DNA of 64,000 nucleotides, from assembly GCF_000953675.1 (NCBI RefSeq), contig NZ_LN679998.1:2544102-2608101 (forward strand), read 5' to 3'. The position numbers and the translations under genes were made by a program. The notes under the pieces were generated by a model. It had not been told where the DNA came from and made no database searches. It saw nothing but the letters and a program-made list of their open reading frames with translations. This document shows, one piece after another, positions 33,860 through 43,251 of the stretch (positions are counted from its first letter, which is position 1; each line of letters starts with the position of its first letter). The stretch comes from Paraclostridium sordellii (lineage in GTDB: Bacteria > Bacillota > Clostridia > Peptostreptococcales > Peptostreptococcaceae).

Positions 33860-35173
33860 TTACATATTTGATAAATCTTCTTTACCTTCAATCAACTTTA
33901 ATGTTTTTTCTAAAGGATCTTGCCAGTCTTCAACTCTAATATCTGGCTCAATAGTTTCTTCTTGGTCTTTAGAAGCATCTGGTCTAAGCCATTTTGTAAT
34001 TGATATTTGCCCCATTAACTTAGTTTTTGCCAGTTCAAAAGAAGGTGAGTTTCCAAAAGACGAAGGTCTATTTCTACTTGGTTTTCCTAATAGGGTTCCA
34101 AATTTACCATCACTAACCAAGGTAGCTACCCACTGAGCAGAACTAAAACTACTTTCATTCATAATTACATATACTTCAATATTTTCATTCTTAACTACAT
34201 TATTATATCTTTCAAATTCTTTATATTCCATTGAATTTAAATCTGGATAAAACTTTGTTGCTATATCTGAAACTCTAGTTATACCGCCAAAATTTCCTGC
34301 TTTAATATCTAGTGCCTGTAAAATCTTTTCAAAAGCAGTTGAATCTCCTCCTGGATTATCTCGTACATCTATAATTACATGTTTTATATCATCTAAGTTT
34401 TCTCTTAAGTATGTATTGATTTTACTTATATAGTAATTATCCTCACAAAATCCAAGTCTTATATATACCGTTTTGTTTCCTAAATCATTAATGTATATAT
34501 CATTACTTAGGTTATTTCCCCCCTTATTATAATTTATAAATCCCACCTTAATTTCTTCTTCATTTTTCCCATCATTAACACTTAAAACTATATCATCTGA
34601 GACATCTACTCCAGCACTACATAAAACTAGTTTTTCTTTTGATAAAGTTGAATTATTCATATATTCATCAACGTAATTTTCTTTTGGAAATGTTTTATCA
34701 ATAACTTTTAAAATATCTTCTATATTTACATTATTAATTGATGTTACAAACTTTTTTGTAGGTTTGTTATTTTTATCTAACAATGTAAGTTTTTTATCTA
34801 TATATTTCCAGTTAATATCTAAAAATTCAGCTCCTACCCATCCTATACTAGTATGACTATCATCTATTGATGATAAATATTTGCTAATTTCTATTCTAAA
34901 TTCACCTAATGTCATTTTTTTATTAGTATTTTTTAAAAATTCCGCTTTAGCATCATAATAAACTTTTGGAACTTCATCTAAAAATATTGGATGGGTACTT
35001 TCCATAATCTTTACCATATCATCTCTATCTGCTTTTATATCTTCTCTACTTATAATACAATCAATATCTGGATTTCCTGTTATAATATGTTCTCTATCCT
35101 TTGATATAAATAAAATTGATATTACAATAACCACTAAACCAAAAAATATCCACCTTCCCACTATCTTTTTCAT
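33860..35173 (-). CDS. S41-family-like serine peptidase, membrane-anchored
   Basis: The start is the ATG at 35173 behind AAAGGGGAG; a TTG at 35191 would add six residues. The 437-residue protein has an N-terminal signal anchor (about 8-24) and an extracellular C-terminal-processing-peptidase-like domain: HVIIDVRDNPGGDS (265-278) and the nucleophile region NESSFSSAQW (339-348). A helical N-terminal part (DDSHTSIGW) is typical of the tail-specific protease group; no PDZ domain was obvious. Substrate unknown. Single gene. Confidence 0.82.
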   Translation of the reverse strand: MKKIVGRWIFFGLVVIVISILFISKDREHIITGNPDIDCIISREDIKADRDDMVKIMESTHPIFLDEVPKVYYDAKAEFLKNTNKKMTLGEFRIEISKYLSSIDDSHTSIGWVGAEFLDINWKYIDKKLTLLDKNNKPTKKFVTSINNVNIEDILKVIDKTFPKENYVDEYMNNSTLSKEKLVLCSAGVDVSDDIVLSVNDGKNEEEIKVGFINYNKGGNNLSNDIYINDLGNKTVYIRLGFCEDNYYISKINTYLRENLDDIKHVIIDVRDNPGGDSTAFEKILQALDIKAGNFGGITRVSDIATKFYPDLNSMEYKEFERYNNVVKNENIEVYVIMNESSFSSAQWVATLVSDGKFGTLLGKPSRNRPSSFGNSPSFELAKTKLMGQISITKWLRPDASKDQEETIEPDIRVEDWQDPLEKTLKLIEGKEDLSNM

Positions 35174-35350
35174 GGTCTCCCCTTTAATCAAACTCTATAC
35201 TAATAAAATTATATTCATCAATTTAGTGTATTCATCCTTTATTTGAATAAATAAAAATCAACTTAATAAAAGTTATAACAATTTTACCTACTCCTTTTTA
35301 TTTTTTTTGTTAACTATGACCACAATCAAAGTTTTGAAAAAACTTATTTA

Positions 35351-35409
35351 ATATAAGTAAAAAAGAGGCAGATTATTAAATCATAACCTACCTCTTTTTT
35401 TACTTATAT
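35351..35409 (-). terminator. terminator of ilvE
   Basis: ATATAAGTAAAAAAGAGG (35351-35368) pairs with its near complement (35391-35409), with T runs on the minus side; the loop is about 22 bases. Confidence 0.82.
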
Positions 35410-35421
35410 TTATTTTTAAGC

Positions 35422-36444
35422 TTAATCTACTTTTACTATCCATCCTTCAGGAGCTTCTACATCACCTGTTTGAATTCCATAAAGTGTATCATATAATTTT
35501 TTCACTACTGGTCCAACTTCTGTTTGACTGTAAAATACATGCATTTTACCTTTATGTTCTATTCCTCCAATTGGAGTTATTACTGCTGCTGTTCCACATG
35601 CTCCTGCTTCTTTGTATTCATCTAATTTATCAATGAATACATCAGCTATTTCTGTTTCCATGTTTAAGTATTCTTTTGCAACATGTAATAATGATGCTTT
35701 TGTTATACTTGGAAGTATTGATGTTGAGTTTGGCGTTACAAATTTATTATCTTTTGTTATTGCAAAGAAGTTTGCAGCTCCTACTTCATCAATTTTTGTA
35801 TGAGTTTTTGGATCTAAGTATATACAATCTGCAAATCCTTTTTCTACAGCTTCTTTATGTGCTAATAAACTTGCTGCGTAGTTTCCTCCAACTTTATCTC
35901 TTCCTGTTCCATGAGCTGCTGCTCTATCGTATTCTGTAGTTATGTAATTTACTGGTGCCATTCCACCTTTATAGTAAGGTCCTACTGGAATGCAAAATAC
36001 ACCAAATATGTATTCATTTGCAGGTTTAACTCCTATATTTTCTCCTACACCTATAACATATGGTCTTAGGTATAATGTTGCCCCTGTTCCATACGGTGGT
36101 ACGTAGTCTTCATTTGCTTTTACTACTTGTTTACATGCATCTATAAATTTATCTACCGGTATTTCTGGCATTAATAGTCTTTTACAACTTCTTTGCATTC
36201 TTAGCGCATTTTGATCTGGTCTAAATAATTGAATTTCTCCATCTTTGTTAGTATAAGCTTTTAAACCTTCAAAACACTGTTGTCCATAATGTAGGCATGT
36301 AGAACCTTCGTTTAAAGTAATGTTATTATCTTCTGTTAAGATTCCATCATCCCATTTTCCATCTTTCCAACGAGAAATATATCTTTTATCTGTTTTGATA
36401 TAACTAAAACCTAGTTCTGACCACTTAATATCTTTTTTACTCAT
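35422..36444 (-). CDS. ilvE: branched-chain amino acid aminotransferase
   Basis: A 340-residue PLP enzyme, fold type IV, that interconverts leucine, isoleucine and valine with their keto acids. Features: [76 protein letters not shown] (the PLP Lys lies in AHKEA), and the phosphate-binding [10 protein letters not shown]. Length and motifs match the eukaryote-like BCAT group. Single gene; the ATG follows GGAGGCG. Confidence 0.96.
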   Translation of the reverse strand: MSKKDIKWSELGFSYIKTDKRYISRWKDGKWDDGILTEDNNITLNEGSTCLHYGQQCFEGLKAYTNKDGEIQLFRPDQNALRMQRSCKRLLMPEIPVDKFIDACKQVVKANEDYVPPYGTGATLYLRPYVIGVGENIGVKPANEYIFGVFCIPVGPYYKGGMAPVNYITTEYDRAAAHGTGRDKVGGNYAASLLAHKEAVEKGFADCIYLDPKTHTKIDEVGAANFFAITKDNKFVTPNSTSILPSITKASLLHVAKEYLNMETEIADVFIDKLDEYKEAGACGTAAVITPIGGIEHKGKMHVFYSQTEVGPVVKKLYDTLYGIQTGDVEAPEGWIVKVD

Positions 36445-36667
36445 ATTAACGCCTCCTTGTTGATTTGTATAACCCTACTTTAATAGTATATTTATTTTTG
36501 CAATTTTTCAACAAATATTGCTAATATTAATTTATTTTATTTTTTAAAATCTTATTTATTTTTTATTTTTCTTTATTAAATAAAGTAAAATATCATATTA
36601 AATTTAATTTGATAATTTCCTAAAATTTTTTAATATAATTAACATTACAAAAAATTTATAATTTAAT

Positions 36668-36684
36668 TAGAAGTTAAACTTCTA
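36668..36684 (+). promoter_or_regulatory. perfect inverted repeat ahead of the DUF1659 gene
   Basis: TAGAAGTT-A-AACTTCTA, an 8-bp perfect inverted repeat, ends 9 bp before the GGAGG of the first gene. A weak TATAAT-type -10 lies about 30 bp upstream. The repeat may be an operator near +20 or a small leader hairpin. Confidence 0.45.
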
Positions 36685-36706
36685 AAAAACTAAGGAGGAT
36701 TCAAAT

Positions 36707-36925
36707 ATGACTGTAACTGAAACTCAAAACCCATCAGCATTAAAAATCAAACTTGACTGTGGCTTAGACGATAACGGAAAAACAATAGTAAAATCTCGTA
36801 CTTACTCAAACGTAAAACACGACGCAAATTCACAAAATGTCATTGACGTAGCAAATGCAATGGTAAAACTTTGTGAACACAGTTCTTTAGAAATTGCAAA
36901 ACAAGATTATACGATACTAAACTAG
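36707..36925 (+). CDS. DUF1659-family small protein
   Basis: A 72-residue protein: SALKIKLDCGLDDNGKTIVKSRTYSNVKHDANSQNVIDVANAMVKLCEHS. This matches the DUF1659 pattern (a conserved G-x-x-x-G-K-x-I-x-K-x-R-T-Y core). Function unknown. It is encoded 15 bp before a DUF2922 protein, and the two families usually occur as such a pair in Firmicutes. Strong AAGGAGGAT ribosome binding site. Confidence 0.85.
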   Translation: MTVTETQNPSALKIKLDCGLDDNGKTIVKSRTYSNVKHDANSQNVIDVANAMVKLCEHSSLEIAKQDYTILN

Positions 36926-36940
36926 TAGGAGGATATATAA

Positions 36941-37168
36941 ATGAAAACAGCTAAAAAATTACTAATGACATTTAACACAAAAATAGGAAGAAAAATATCA
37001 ATATCAATAGACGGCCCAAAAGATGATATAACAGAAGCACAAATAAAAGAATGTATGGACTTAATAGTATCTAAAAACATATTTGCTCCCTATGGCTCTG
37101 AAATAGAATCAGCACAGGAAGCAAAAATAGTAGTAACAGATACATCAGAGTACGACTTAATAGTATAA
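36941..37168 (+). CDS. DUF2922-family small protein
   Basis: A 75-residue protein: KLLMTFNTKIGRKISISIDGPKDDITEAQIKECMDLIVSKNIFAPYGSEIESAQEAKIVVTDTSEYDLIV, the DUF2922 pattern with K-I-S-I-x-I-D-x-P and the late A-x-I-V-x-T. Function unknown; partner of the DUF1659 protein. It ends at a shared terminator facing the Mor-like gene. Confidence 0.85.
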   Translation: MKTAKKLLMTFNTKIGRKISISIDGPKDDITEAQIKECMDLIVSKNIFAPYGSEIESAQEAKIVVTDTSEYDLIV

Positions 37169-37175
37169 AACAAAT

Positions 37176-37210
37176 AACTAGCCTCACAAAATAGTGAGGC
37201 TAGTTTTTTT
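37176..37210. terminator. bidirectional terminator
   Basis: A perfect stem, AACTAGCCTCAC with GTGAGGCTAGTT, around a 6-base loop and followed by TTTTT. It lies between the DUF2922 gene and the convergent Mor-like gene. Confidence 0.92.
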
Positions 37211-37475
37211 AATTAACTATATTTCTAATCTGCATGTCACTAATGCCAAAAGTCCTAGAAAGCTCCTTATAATTTCCCCCGTTAAAACTTTTCCTAATAA
37301 CCCTATTACGAGCATTTCTCACAACAGAACTCTTACTTGGAAAATACAAACTTCCTCCTCCAACATAACCAATAACTTCAAGAACTATATCAACTCCCAA
37401 AATATCAGCTAAATCCTTACACCCTTCTGGTAAATCCTCAACTCTAACCAAACTCAATAAATCAGCTTCTCTCAT
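37209..37475 (-). CDS. Mor-family transcription regulator
   Basis: An 88-residue protein of the Mor (Mu middle operon regulator) type: VEDLPEGCKDLADILGVDIVLEVIGYVGGGSLYFPSK (N-terminal dimer part), then RNRVIRKSFNGGNYKELSRTFGISDMQIRNIV, a helix-turn-helix. Small Mor-like proteins are found in phages and also in clostridial chromosomes. It lies downstream of the VapE gene and the iteron-like repeats, all on the minus strand. Target unknown. Confidence 0.8.
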   Translation of the reverse strand: MREADLLSLVRVEDLPEGCKDLADILGVDIVLEVIGYVGGGSLYFPSKSSVVRNARNRVIRKSFNGGNYKELSRTFGISDMQIRNIVN

Positions 37476-37637
37476 AAAAACCTCCTAAATTTTAAAAATG
37501 TATCTAAAAATCCTAAATCGCTTATATAATATATAAAAAACTATATTTAAATACTTTAAAAACTTCTATATAATATAAAACCTTAGACACATAAGATACA
37601 TATTAACTTAATCCATTGAAAACACTAGCATCAAACT

Positions 37638-37683
37638 GTATCCCTTAATGTATCCTACTTCGTATCTAAAATATTTAAGATAC
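37638..37683. repeat. three 12-bp iteron-like repeats plus an inverted copy
   Basis: GTATC starts at 37638, 37650 and 37662, exactly 12 bp apart (units TGTATCCCTTAA, TGTATCCTACTT, CGTATCTAAAAT). An inverted copy GATAC lies at 37679-37683. The third unit and the inverted copy form a 22-bp near-perfect palindrome (37662-37683, one mismatch pair). Single further copies lie at 37500 and 37595. The set ends 2 bp from the VapE stop codon. Tandem repeats at near-helical spacing suit a replication-initiator or regulator binding site. Confidence 0.6.
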
Positions 37684-37684
37684 A

Positions 37685-40081
37685 CTAATCATCACTTCTC
37701 ACAAAAGCCTTCTGTATCCCATAAGCATTAAAACGTAACTTTCCAGAACCCTTAGAGTAATCCTTCCACCCTTTAATATTTCTTAAAATATCATTGATTT
37801 CTCTACTTTGAGCAGCCTTTAAAAACTTAGCATCTCCTCCAAGTAACTCACACCATATCTCCATAGCACATACTCTTTCACGCTTTTTAATTCCAGGAAT
37901 ATCACTAAAATCACCTCCACTAATATATCTTCTTCTAGCACCTATATCCATCTCATTCCAATTATCTGGCAACAACTTCTCAAGATACTCAATAATCATA
38001 CCTTCCTTACTATTAGACTCCATATGAGAGGATTGTATCTCAATTACTTTCTTATCAAGACTTCTATCAAGAACTAGCTTTTCTCCTTTATCATAAAAAA
38101 TCTTAGCCTCAGCCCAAACTTGATCAATCTCATAAGAAGTAAGATCTACCCACATATCTTTTTTAGGACTACTTTTATGTACAACAATAGGCCAATACCT
38201 TCTATTTCCTGTTCTATCTTTTAAAAACTCAACATCATTGGTAGTTCCAAAGAATACACATTGTCTTTTATGCTTAACAACTCTTCTTCCATAGGCCTGT
38301 CTATAAACATCATCTCTTTTAGATATAAAGTGTTTAACTGCTTCTGCTTCTACTTTTCTAATAGCAGATAGTTCTGCCATCTCTATAATCCAACAACCTT
38401 GTAACTGTTCATAAGCTTCCTTTCCAAGAACAGTATTAAATGAGTCTGAATACCACTTTTGTCCAATCAAACTTAAAATATGACTTTTCCCAACTCCTTG
38501 TGGTCCAACTAATACAGGCATATAATCAAATTTAATTCCTGGTTCAAAAATTCTACTAACAGCAGCAACCATAGTCTTTCTAATAACTGCCCTTGTATAA
38601 TCACTATCCTCTGCTCCTAAATAATCTATAAATAAATTATCAAGTCTACTTACCCTATCCCAACTTAAAGAATTTATATAATCTCTAATAGGATGATATG
38701 AATTTTTCTTTGCCACAGAGGAAAGAGCATCGTCAGTTTTTGTAGGCACATATATACCATAGCTTTTTTCTAAATAACATCTTAAAAGAGAATCGTCATA
38801 ATCATCCCAAGGTAAGTAATTTTTATCATAAATACTTTTAACTTCTTCCTTTATCCAAGGTAAATTTTCACTTTTCATAACACTATTATTAAACTCATCA
38901 TACTTTATACAATCTTTTAAATTTATATCATTTTCAAGTATAGTAACTATATTTTTAACACTACCCTTATAAAGTCCCTTTTTATCTACTTCAAGTTCCC
39001 CAAGCCAACTATCATCATATTCTTCATACTCTATATCTTCTTTAAAATCATCACAGGCTTTTTTTAACTTACTTCTTCCAAATTCCCTTACAACAGCTTC
39101 ATCTTTGCTACAAAATTCAAGCATATCCTTTAAAGACTTTTCATCATCTATGTTTCTTTTGCAAAACTTGTGTATTCTAACTAAGTCAAAAGCATTACAA
39201 AGTTTATTTAAGCAAGGATCTGTACTATGATGTGAGTAAGCAAAATCTCCATTATTATATACAACTAACCCACAAGAACTACTTCCATTTTTATAAGTAT
39301 ATCTATCTCTTAAATCACAACTTTCATATACATCTTTTAAAAACTTATCTATAACTTCATGAATATCATAAACCCTACAAAAAGCCCCTATCATACCATC
39401 TTTTTCTCTTGGATTTTTTTGATTTTCACATTCTCTATTTATTTTTTTATTACATCTTCTTGAAACAGGCCAACTGCTAACGTCCTTATAATCTTTGTAT
39501 CTACTAAGGATTTTATCAACATCTAGCCAATTTCCATCACATATACTATATACAAACTTTCCATCCTTACTAGTGGATGGATAATACATTAATCTCTCTG
39601 GTTCATAGGTAGTATCATCAAAATAATCCATTCCAATATCACTAGCTATCATCCTTGCTATAGCTTCATATTCACAACTATCAACTTCTCTACTTAAAGG
39701 TATTACAAATCTAAACCTTGGGCTTTCATCTTGATGTTTATGAGTAGAATAAACGCAACAAGCATATCCATATAATAAATCAACAATAGACTCCATTTTA
39801 GGATAAGCATAATCTGCATCTAAAGTTATCAAACTTCTTTTTATTAAATTTCCTTTTTTCCTTCTATCATCTTTTAAACTTCCCCCAACAAAACCTCCAA
39901 CATCTTTTATATCATCTTGTTTAGATTTTTCCATAGATAAATACTCATCTATACTTTCACTTGTATATGTTGTGTTTACTAATCTTTTTATAAAATCTGA
40001 CCATAGTAAAGTTTCATTTTTATATTTAATATTTTTTCTATTTTCACAAGTACTTACTTTTATGTATCCATCAAACCTCAT
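37685..40081 (-). CDS. VapE-type phage replication protein (primase/helicase)
   Basis: A 798-residue protein. The N-terminal 180 residues look like a primase-type domain (LITLDADYAYPK, HKHQDESPRFRFVIPLSREVD, ERLMYYPST). The C-terminal half is the virulence-associated-E AAA+ ATPase: GPQGVGKSHIL (Walker A, about residue 525), CWIIEMAELSAIRK (Walker B), FFGTTNDVEFLKDRTGNRRYWPI (sensor). It would initiate or unwind in replication of a mobile element. It follows the DNA polymerase gene by 12 bp. It is intact and full-length. Confidence 0.88.
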   Translation of the reverse strand: MRFDGYIKVSTCENRKNIKYKNETLLWSDFIKRLVNTTYTSESIDEYLSMEKSKQDDIKDVGGFVGGSLKDDRRKKGNLIKRSLITLDADYAYPKMESIVDLLYGYACCVYSTHKHQDESPRFRFVIPLSREVDSCEYEAIARMIASDIGMDYFDDTTYEPERLMYYPSTSKDGKFVYSICDGNWLDVDKILSRYKDYKDVSSWPVSRRCNKKINRECENQKNPREKDGMIGAFCRVYDIHEVIDKFLKDVYESCDLRDRYTYKNGSSSCGLVVYNNGDFAYSHHSTDPCLNKLCNAFDLVRIHKFCKRNIDDEKSLKDMLEFCSKDEAVVREFGRSKLKKACDDFKEDIEYEEYDDSWLGELEVDKKGLYKGSVKNIVTILENDINLKDCIKYDEFNNSVMKSENLPWIKEEVKSIYDKNYLPWDDYDDSLLRCYLEKSYGIYVPTKTDDALSSVAKKNSYHPIRDYINSLSWDRVSRLDNLFIDYLGAEDSDYTRAVIRKTMVAAVSRIFEPGIKFDYMPVLVGPQGVGKSHILSLIGQKWYSDSFNTVLGKEAYEQLQGCWIIEMAELSAIRKVEAEAVKHFISKRDDVYRQAYGRRVVKHKRQCVFFGTTNDVEFLKDRTGNRRYWPIVVHKSSPKKDMWVDLTSYEIDQVWAEAKIFYDKGEKLVLDRSLDKKVIEIQSSHMESNSKEGMIIEYLEKLLPDNWNEMDIGARRRYISGGDFSDIPGIKKRERVCAMEIWCELLGGDAKFLKAAQSREINDILRNIKGWKDYSKGSGKLRFNAYGIQKAFVRSDD

Positions 40082-40093
40082 AATTTTGTCCCC

Positions 40094-42034
40094 TTAACCT
40101 TTTTTATAAAAATCACTTTCAAATAAATCTACTCTTAAAACAAGCCCTTTTCCCCAGGAAATATTTTGTTCCATTATGACTTTTACATATTTAATAAGGT
40201 TATTCAAATGGGTAATATCTAGAGCTTTAACTTCTAAAACAATTTCATCGTGAACATGCATTACAATATCAAACCCAAGCTTATCTAGATTTAAAATCGC
40301 TTCGCATAAACAATCTCTTGCTATACCTTGAACAATATTTTCAACTAATTTTCCTCCATAAGTTTCTATTAATCCCCATTTTTTAGTAACTTGATTTATA
40401 CCTTCATAAACTAATTTTTTTCCGTAATTATCTTTTATTATCTTTGGCCTTACATAAGAAATACTTCTCTCACTAGGAAGTTTTATAAATAACATATTGC
40501 GTTCATAACTAAAAATTATATTTTTTAAAGTTACAGTAGTTTTATTTTCTACTGCATAAATTGCACTTTTTTCTACTTCCCTCCAAAGTTTTCCTATGTT
40601 TTTGTTGCTTTTTCTAAAACTTTTAACTAAGTCTTCAAGTTCTTTTTCACTTAATCCCATTTTACAAGCACCCATTGCTTTTAGTGCTCCCCTTCCTCCT
40701 TGATAGCCTAGAGCCAGTTCTGCTATTTTTCCTTTTTGTCTATATTCACTATCTTTTGTTATATCATCTATTTCTAAATTAAACATCTTTGCTGCACTTG
40801 CTTCATATATTTTCCCATGGCTTTTAAATACTTCATTTCTCCAGGTTTCTTCTGATAACCATGATAATATTCTTGCTTCTATTGCACTAAAATCAGCTAT
40901 TATAAATTTATAATTTTTCTTTGGTACAAATACTGTTCTTATTAGTTGTGGTAGTGTTTGACTGATTTTCCCAAAGTTATTTTCTATGTATTTTAAATCG
41001 TAGTTTTTATTTTCATTTATATAACTTCTTAAATTTTCTATGTTGTTTATTTTATTTTGTGGAAGATTTTGAACTTGTACTAATCTACCTGCCCATCTTC
41101 CTGTTTTATTTGCTCCATAAAATTGAAATAATCCTCTTATTCTTTTGTCTTTACAAGCACAGTTTTTCATTGCTTCAAATTTTTTAAGTGATGTCCTACA
41201 TATCTCTTTTCTAAGAATTAGTATTTCTTTTATATTTTCATCTATATTACTGTTTATTAGTTCTTCTGTATTTTCTTTGTTTAGTGAATTTACTATAAAG
41301 TTGTATTTATCTTTTAGGTATTCCTTTACTTCTTTTGCACTTTTAGGATTTTTTATATTGCTTATAGATTTTAATTTTTCTTTTAATATTTCATTATTTT
41401 CTTCTTTTATTTTTAAGCAATTTTCTATTAAACTTTCTTCTATTAATACTCCTTTGTCGTTGATTTTTTGGTCGATTTGCCATAGATGTTGTTCTTTTGG
41501 TGGTAGTTTATAGTTTTTAAATATGTTTCTTATTTGTCTTTCTACTTCTACATCTCTTATACAATAGTCTTTAAAGTCTTCCCATTGTTGTCCACTGTAT
41601 ATGATTTTGTTTTTATTTGGCTTTGAAAATATTTTTATTAGCTTTTTTCCTTCTTCTAGTTTTTGATCTTTTAGATTTAGTATTTTACCTACTTTTTCTA
41701 GACTTTGTGGTAATCCAAGATACATTGCATTTACCATTGTACAGTTAAAGTGGCTTGGCTCTATATGCTTTTTAAAGTATTTACTTAAACATATTCTTTC
41801 AAAGTTTGCATTAAAAGCTGTTTTTATTATATTTTTATCATATATTGCTTTTTCTATCTCCTTTGGAATTTTTTCATCATTTTGTAAATCTATTATTTTT
41901 ACTTTTTCATTGTCAAAAGCATAAGCAAATAATATTATCTTAAAACTTTTATCTTCTATATAAGAATAGACCGAGCATTTGGCTAGGTCTTTTTCACAAT
42001 AAGTTTCAATATCTATGCTTAATATTTTTTTCAT
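40094..42034 (-). CDS. phage-type family A DNA polymerase
   Basis: A 646-residue polymerase with a 3-prime exonuclease domain (LSIDIETY with D6/E8, and FNANFERICLSKYF, YCIRDVEVERQI). The palm/fingers motifs are all present: motif A IADFSAIEARILSWLS, motif B KGKIAELALGYQGG, motif C VMHVHDEIVLEV. It lacks the 5-prime nuclease domain of bacterial Pol I, as phage enzymes do. Its start overlaps the DUF2815 gene by 4 bp. It should replicate the element together with VapE. Confidence 0.93.
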   Translation of the reverse strand: MKKILSIDIETYCEKDLAKCSVYSYIEDKSFKIILFAYAFDNEKVKIIDLQNDEKIPKEIEKAIYDKNIIKTAFNANFERICLSKYFKKHIEPSHFNCTMVNAMYLGLPQSLEKVGKILNLKDQKLEEGKKLIKIFSKPNKNKIIYSGQQWEDFKDYCIRDVEVERQIRNIFKNYKLPPKEQHLWQIDQKINDKGVLIEESLIENCLKIKEENNEILKEKLKSISNIKNPKSAKEVKEYLKDKYNFIVNSLNKENTEELINSNIDENIKEILILRKEICRTSLKKFEAMKNCACKDKRIRGLFQFYGANKTGRWAGRLVQVQNLPQNKINNIENLRSYINENKNYDLKYIENNFGKISQTLPQLIRTVFVPKKNYKFIIADFSAIEARILSWLSEETWRNEVFKSHGKIYEASAAKMFNLEIDDITKDSEYRQKGKIAELALGYQGGRGALKAMGACKMGLSEKELEDLVKSFRKSNKNIGKLWREVEKSAIYAVENKTTVTLKNIIFSYERNMLFIKLPSERSISYVRPKIIKDNYGKKLVYEGINQVTKKWGLIETYGGKLVENIVQGIARDCLCEAILNLDKLGFDIVMHVHDEIVLEVKALDITHLNNLIKYVKVIMEQNISWGKGLVLRVDLFESDFYKKG

Positions 42035-42561
42035 ATTAATATATCCTCTTCATAAGGTGTGCTAAAATCTTGTGCTGCACTTGTTCTTCCTAACATTTCA
42101 CCATCAGATAATTTTTGTATGTTTTCTATAGAACAAGCTATTCCAATTTTTCCTTCTTGATTGTATGGATAAAAGTTTATAGAACACCTTGCATAACAAC
42201 CTGAGTATATTTGTGTTTCATCGATTATTTGATTTAGGTTTATATCCACTATCCCTGGCTTGTATTTAGAACTTGCATTTATAAAGTAGCTGTCTTTGTA
42301 AGCTTCTTCTCCTATTTTTTCTTTATCTCCATCTTTTACACATATTAGCACCTCTTCATCTTGGTCTTTCCATATTGGTTTTCCATTTTCCGTTGCAGAA
42401 TCTAGTGCTAATGCTATTTGATTTACTATTTTCATATCTTTTTTAGGTATTATTAAAGTTGTCGAATACTTTGGTTCACTACCTTCTTCTATTGCTTTTG
42501 GTTTAAATAAATTTGTATAGTTTAATCTTACTTTTCCCGTTATAACCTTTGTTTTTAACAT
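42031..42561 (-). CDS. DUF2815 protein, probable phage single-strand DNA-binding protein
   Basis: A 176-residue protein: TGKVRLNYTNLFKPKAIEEGSEPKYSTTLIIPKKD, then GYINASSKYKPGIV-like FINASSKYKPGIVDINL, YSGCYARCSINFYPYNQEGKIGIACSIENIQKL. This matches DUF2815, an OB-fold family encoded next to phage polymerases and thought to bind single-stranded DNA. It overlaps the polymerase gene by 4 bp. Confidence 0.85.
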   Translation of the reverse strand: MLKTKVITGKVRLNYTNLFKPKAIEEGSEPKYSTTLIIPKKDMKIVNQIALALDSATENGKPIWKDQDEEVLICVKDGDKEKIGEEAYKDSYFINASSKYKPGIVDINLNQIIDETQIYSGCYARCSINFYPYNQEGKIGIACSIENIQKLSDGEMLGRTSAAQDFSTPYEEDILI

Positions 42562-42563
42562 CC

Positions 42564-42842
42564 CTATTCCCCTTTATTTATTATTTTTTCTATTTCTTGT
42601 ACTAGCTTGTTATAACTATCTTCAGGTGCTCCTTCTATACTGCCCCCACAGTATTTGTTGACAAGGTCCTGAGCTAGTTGAATTTTTCCTAGTTTTGCAA
42701 GTTCCCTTAGTGATTTTCTAGCATCTTTTATACTTACTATTTTTTTATTTCCTACATCTTCTCTTCCTAGTATTTTCATAACTAGTTCTAATATATCTTC
42801 CTTACTATCTTGGTTTGTATCAAATTTTAAGTTAATTTCCAT
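42564..42842 (-). CDS. hypothetical protein of the replication module
   Basis: A 92-residue acidic helical protein (SIKDARKSLRELAKLGKIQLAQDLVNKYCGGSIEGAPEDSYNKLVQEIEKII). No family recognised. It lies 2 bp ahead of the DUF2815 gene and 4 bp after the HTH gene, so it is clearly part of the same operon. A role in element replication is inferred from position only. Confidence 0.7.
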   Translation of the reverse strand: MEINLKFDTNQDSKEDILELVMKILGREDVGNKKIVSIKDARKSLRELAKLGKIQLAQDLVNKYCGGSIEGAPEDSYNKLVQEIEKIINKGE

Positions 42843-42846
42843 TTAA

Positions 42847-43104
42847 CTACACCATTTTTTTACTTTTATTATATTTTTCTATCCCCTTTTTTAAAGCCTC
42901 AACTATAGCTTGTATTGTTGTGTATGCAGGCTTTTTTGTTTCTCCTATTAAAATTCTATTTATAGTAGATTGTTTTATCCCACTTTTGTATGCTAGTTTA
43001 CTTTCACTCCATTTTATTTTTGTTAGTATTTCAATTATTTCTTCAACTAGATTTTTTAGTGGTTTAAAAAAATTAGCTTCCCAAATGATTGCCCCTGTTT
43101 GCAT
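42847..43104 (-). CDS. helix-turn-helix regulator, first gene of the replication module
   Basis: An 85-residue protein with a Cro/CI-like HTH: LAYKSGIKQSTINRILIGETKKPAYTTIQAIVEALKKGIEKY (about residues 37-78). The N-terminal 30 residues are hydrophobic/helical and unusual for the family. It heads the operon, and two palindromes lie 80-105 bp upstream as possible operators. The ATG follows AGGGGAGG. Confidence 0.75.
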   Translation of the reverse strand: MQTGAIIWEANFFKPLKNLVEEIIEILTKIKWSESKLAYKSGIKQSTINRILIGETKKPAYTTIQAIVEALKKGIEKYNKSKKMV

Positions 43105-43184
43105 TGTACCTCCCCTATTTTTGTAAATTTCTTTCCTTGATGTATTTAAAGTTTATCATTGTTTTCAATAAGTTTATATAGGTT

Positions 43185-43208
43185 TTGGCCAATCTATGCA
43201 AGCTTGCA
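43185..43208. promoter_or_regulatory. two adjacent perfect palindromes upstream of the replication operon
   Basis: TTGGCCAA (43185-43192) and TGCAAGCTTGCA (43197-43208), 4 bp apart, in an AT-rich promoter region. They stand out from their surroundings and are candidate operators of the HTH protein encoded just downstream. Confidence 0.4.
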
Positions 43209-43251
43209 AATATTTTTTCAATTTTCTACTTATTTAGTTTAGTATTAATCT

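Noticed and set aside
40894-41513. Plus-strand open frames inside the DNA polymerase gene
   Set aside because: They are low-complexity Ser/Phe-rich shadows of the polymerase, whose catalytic motifs are all on the minus strand.
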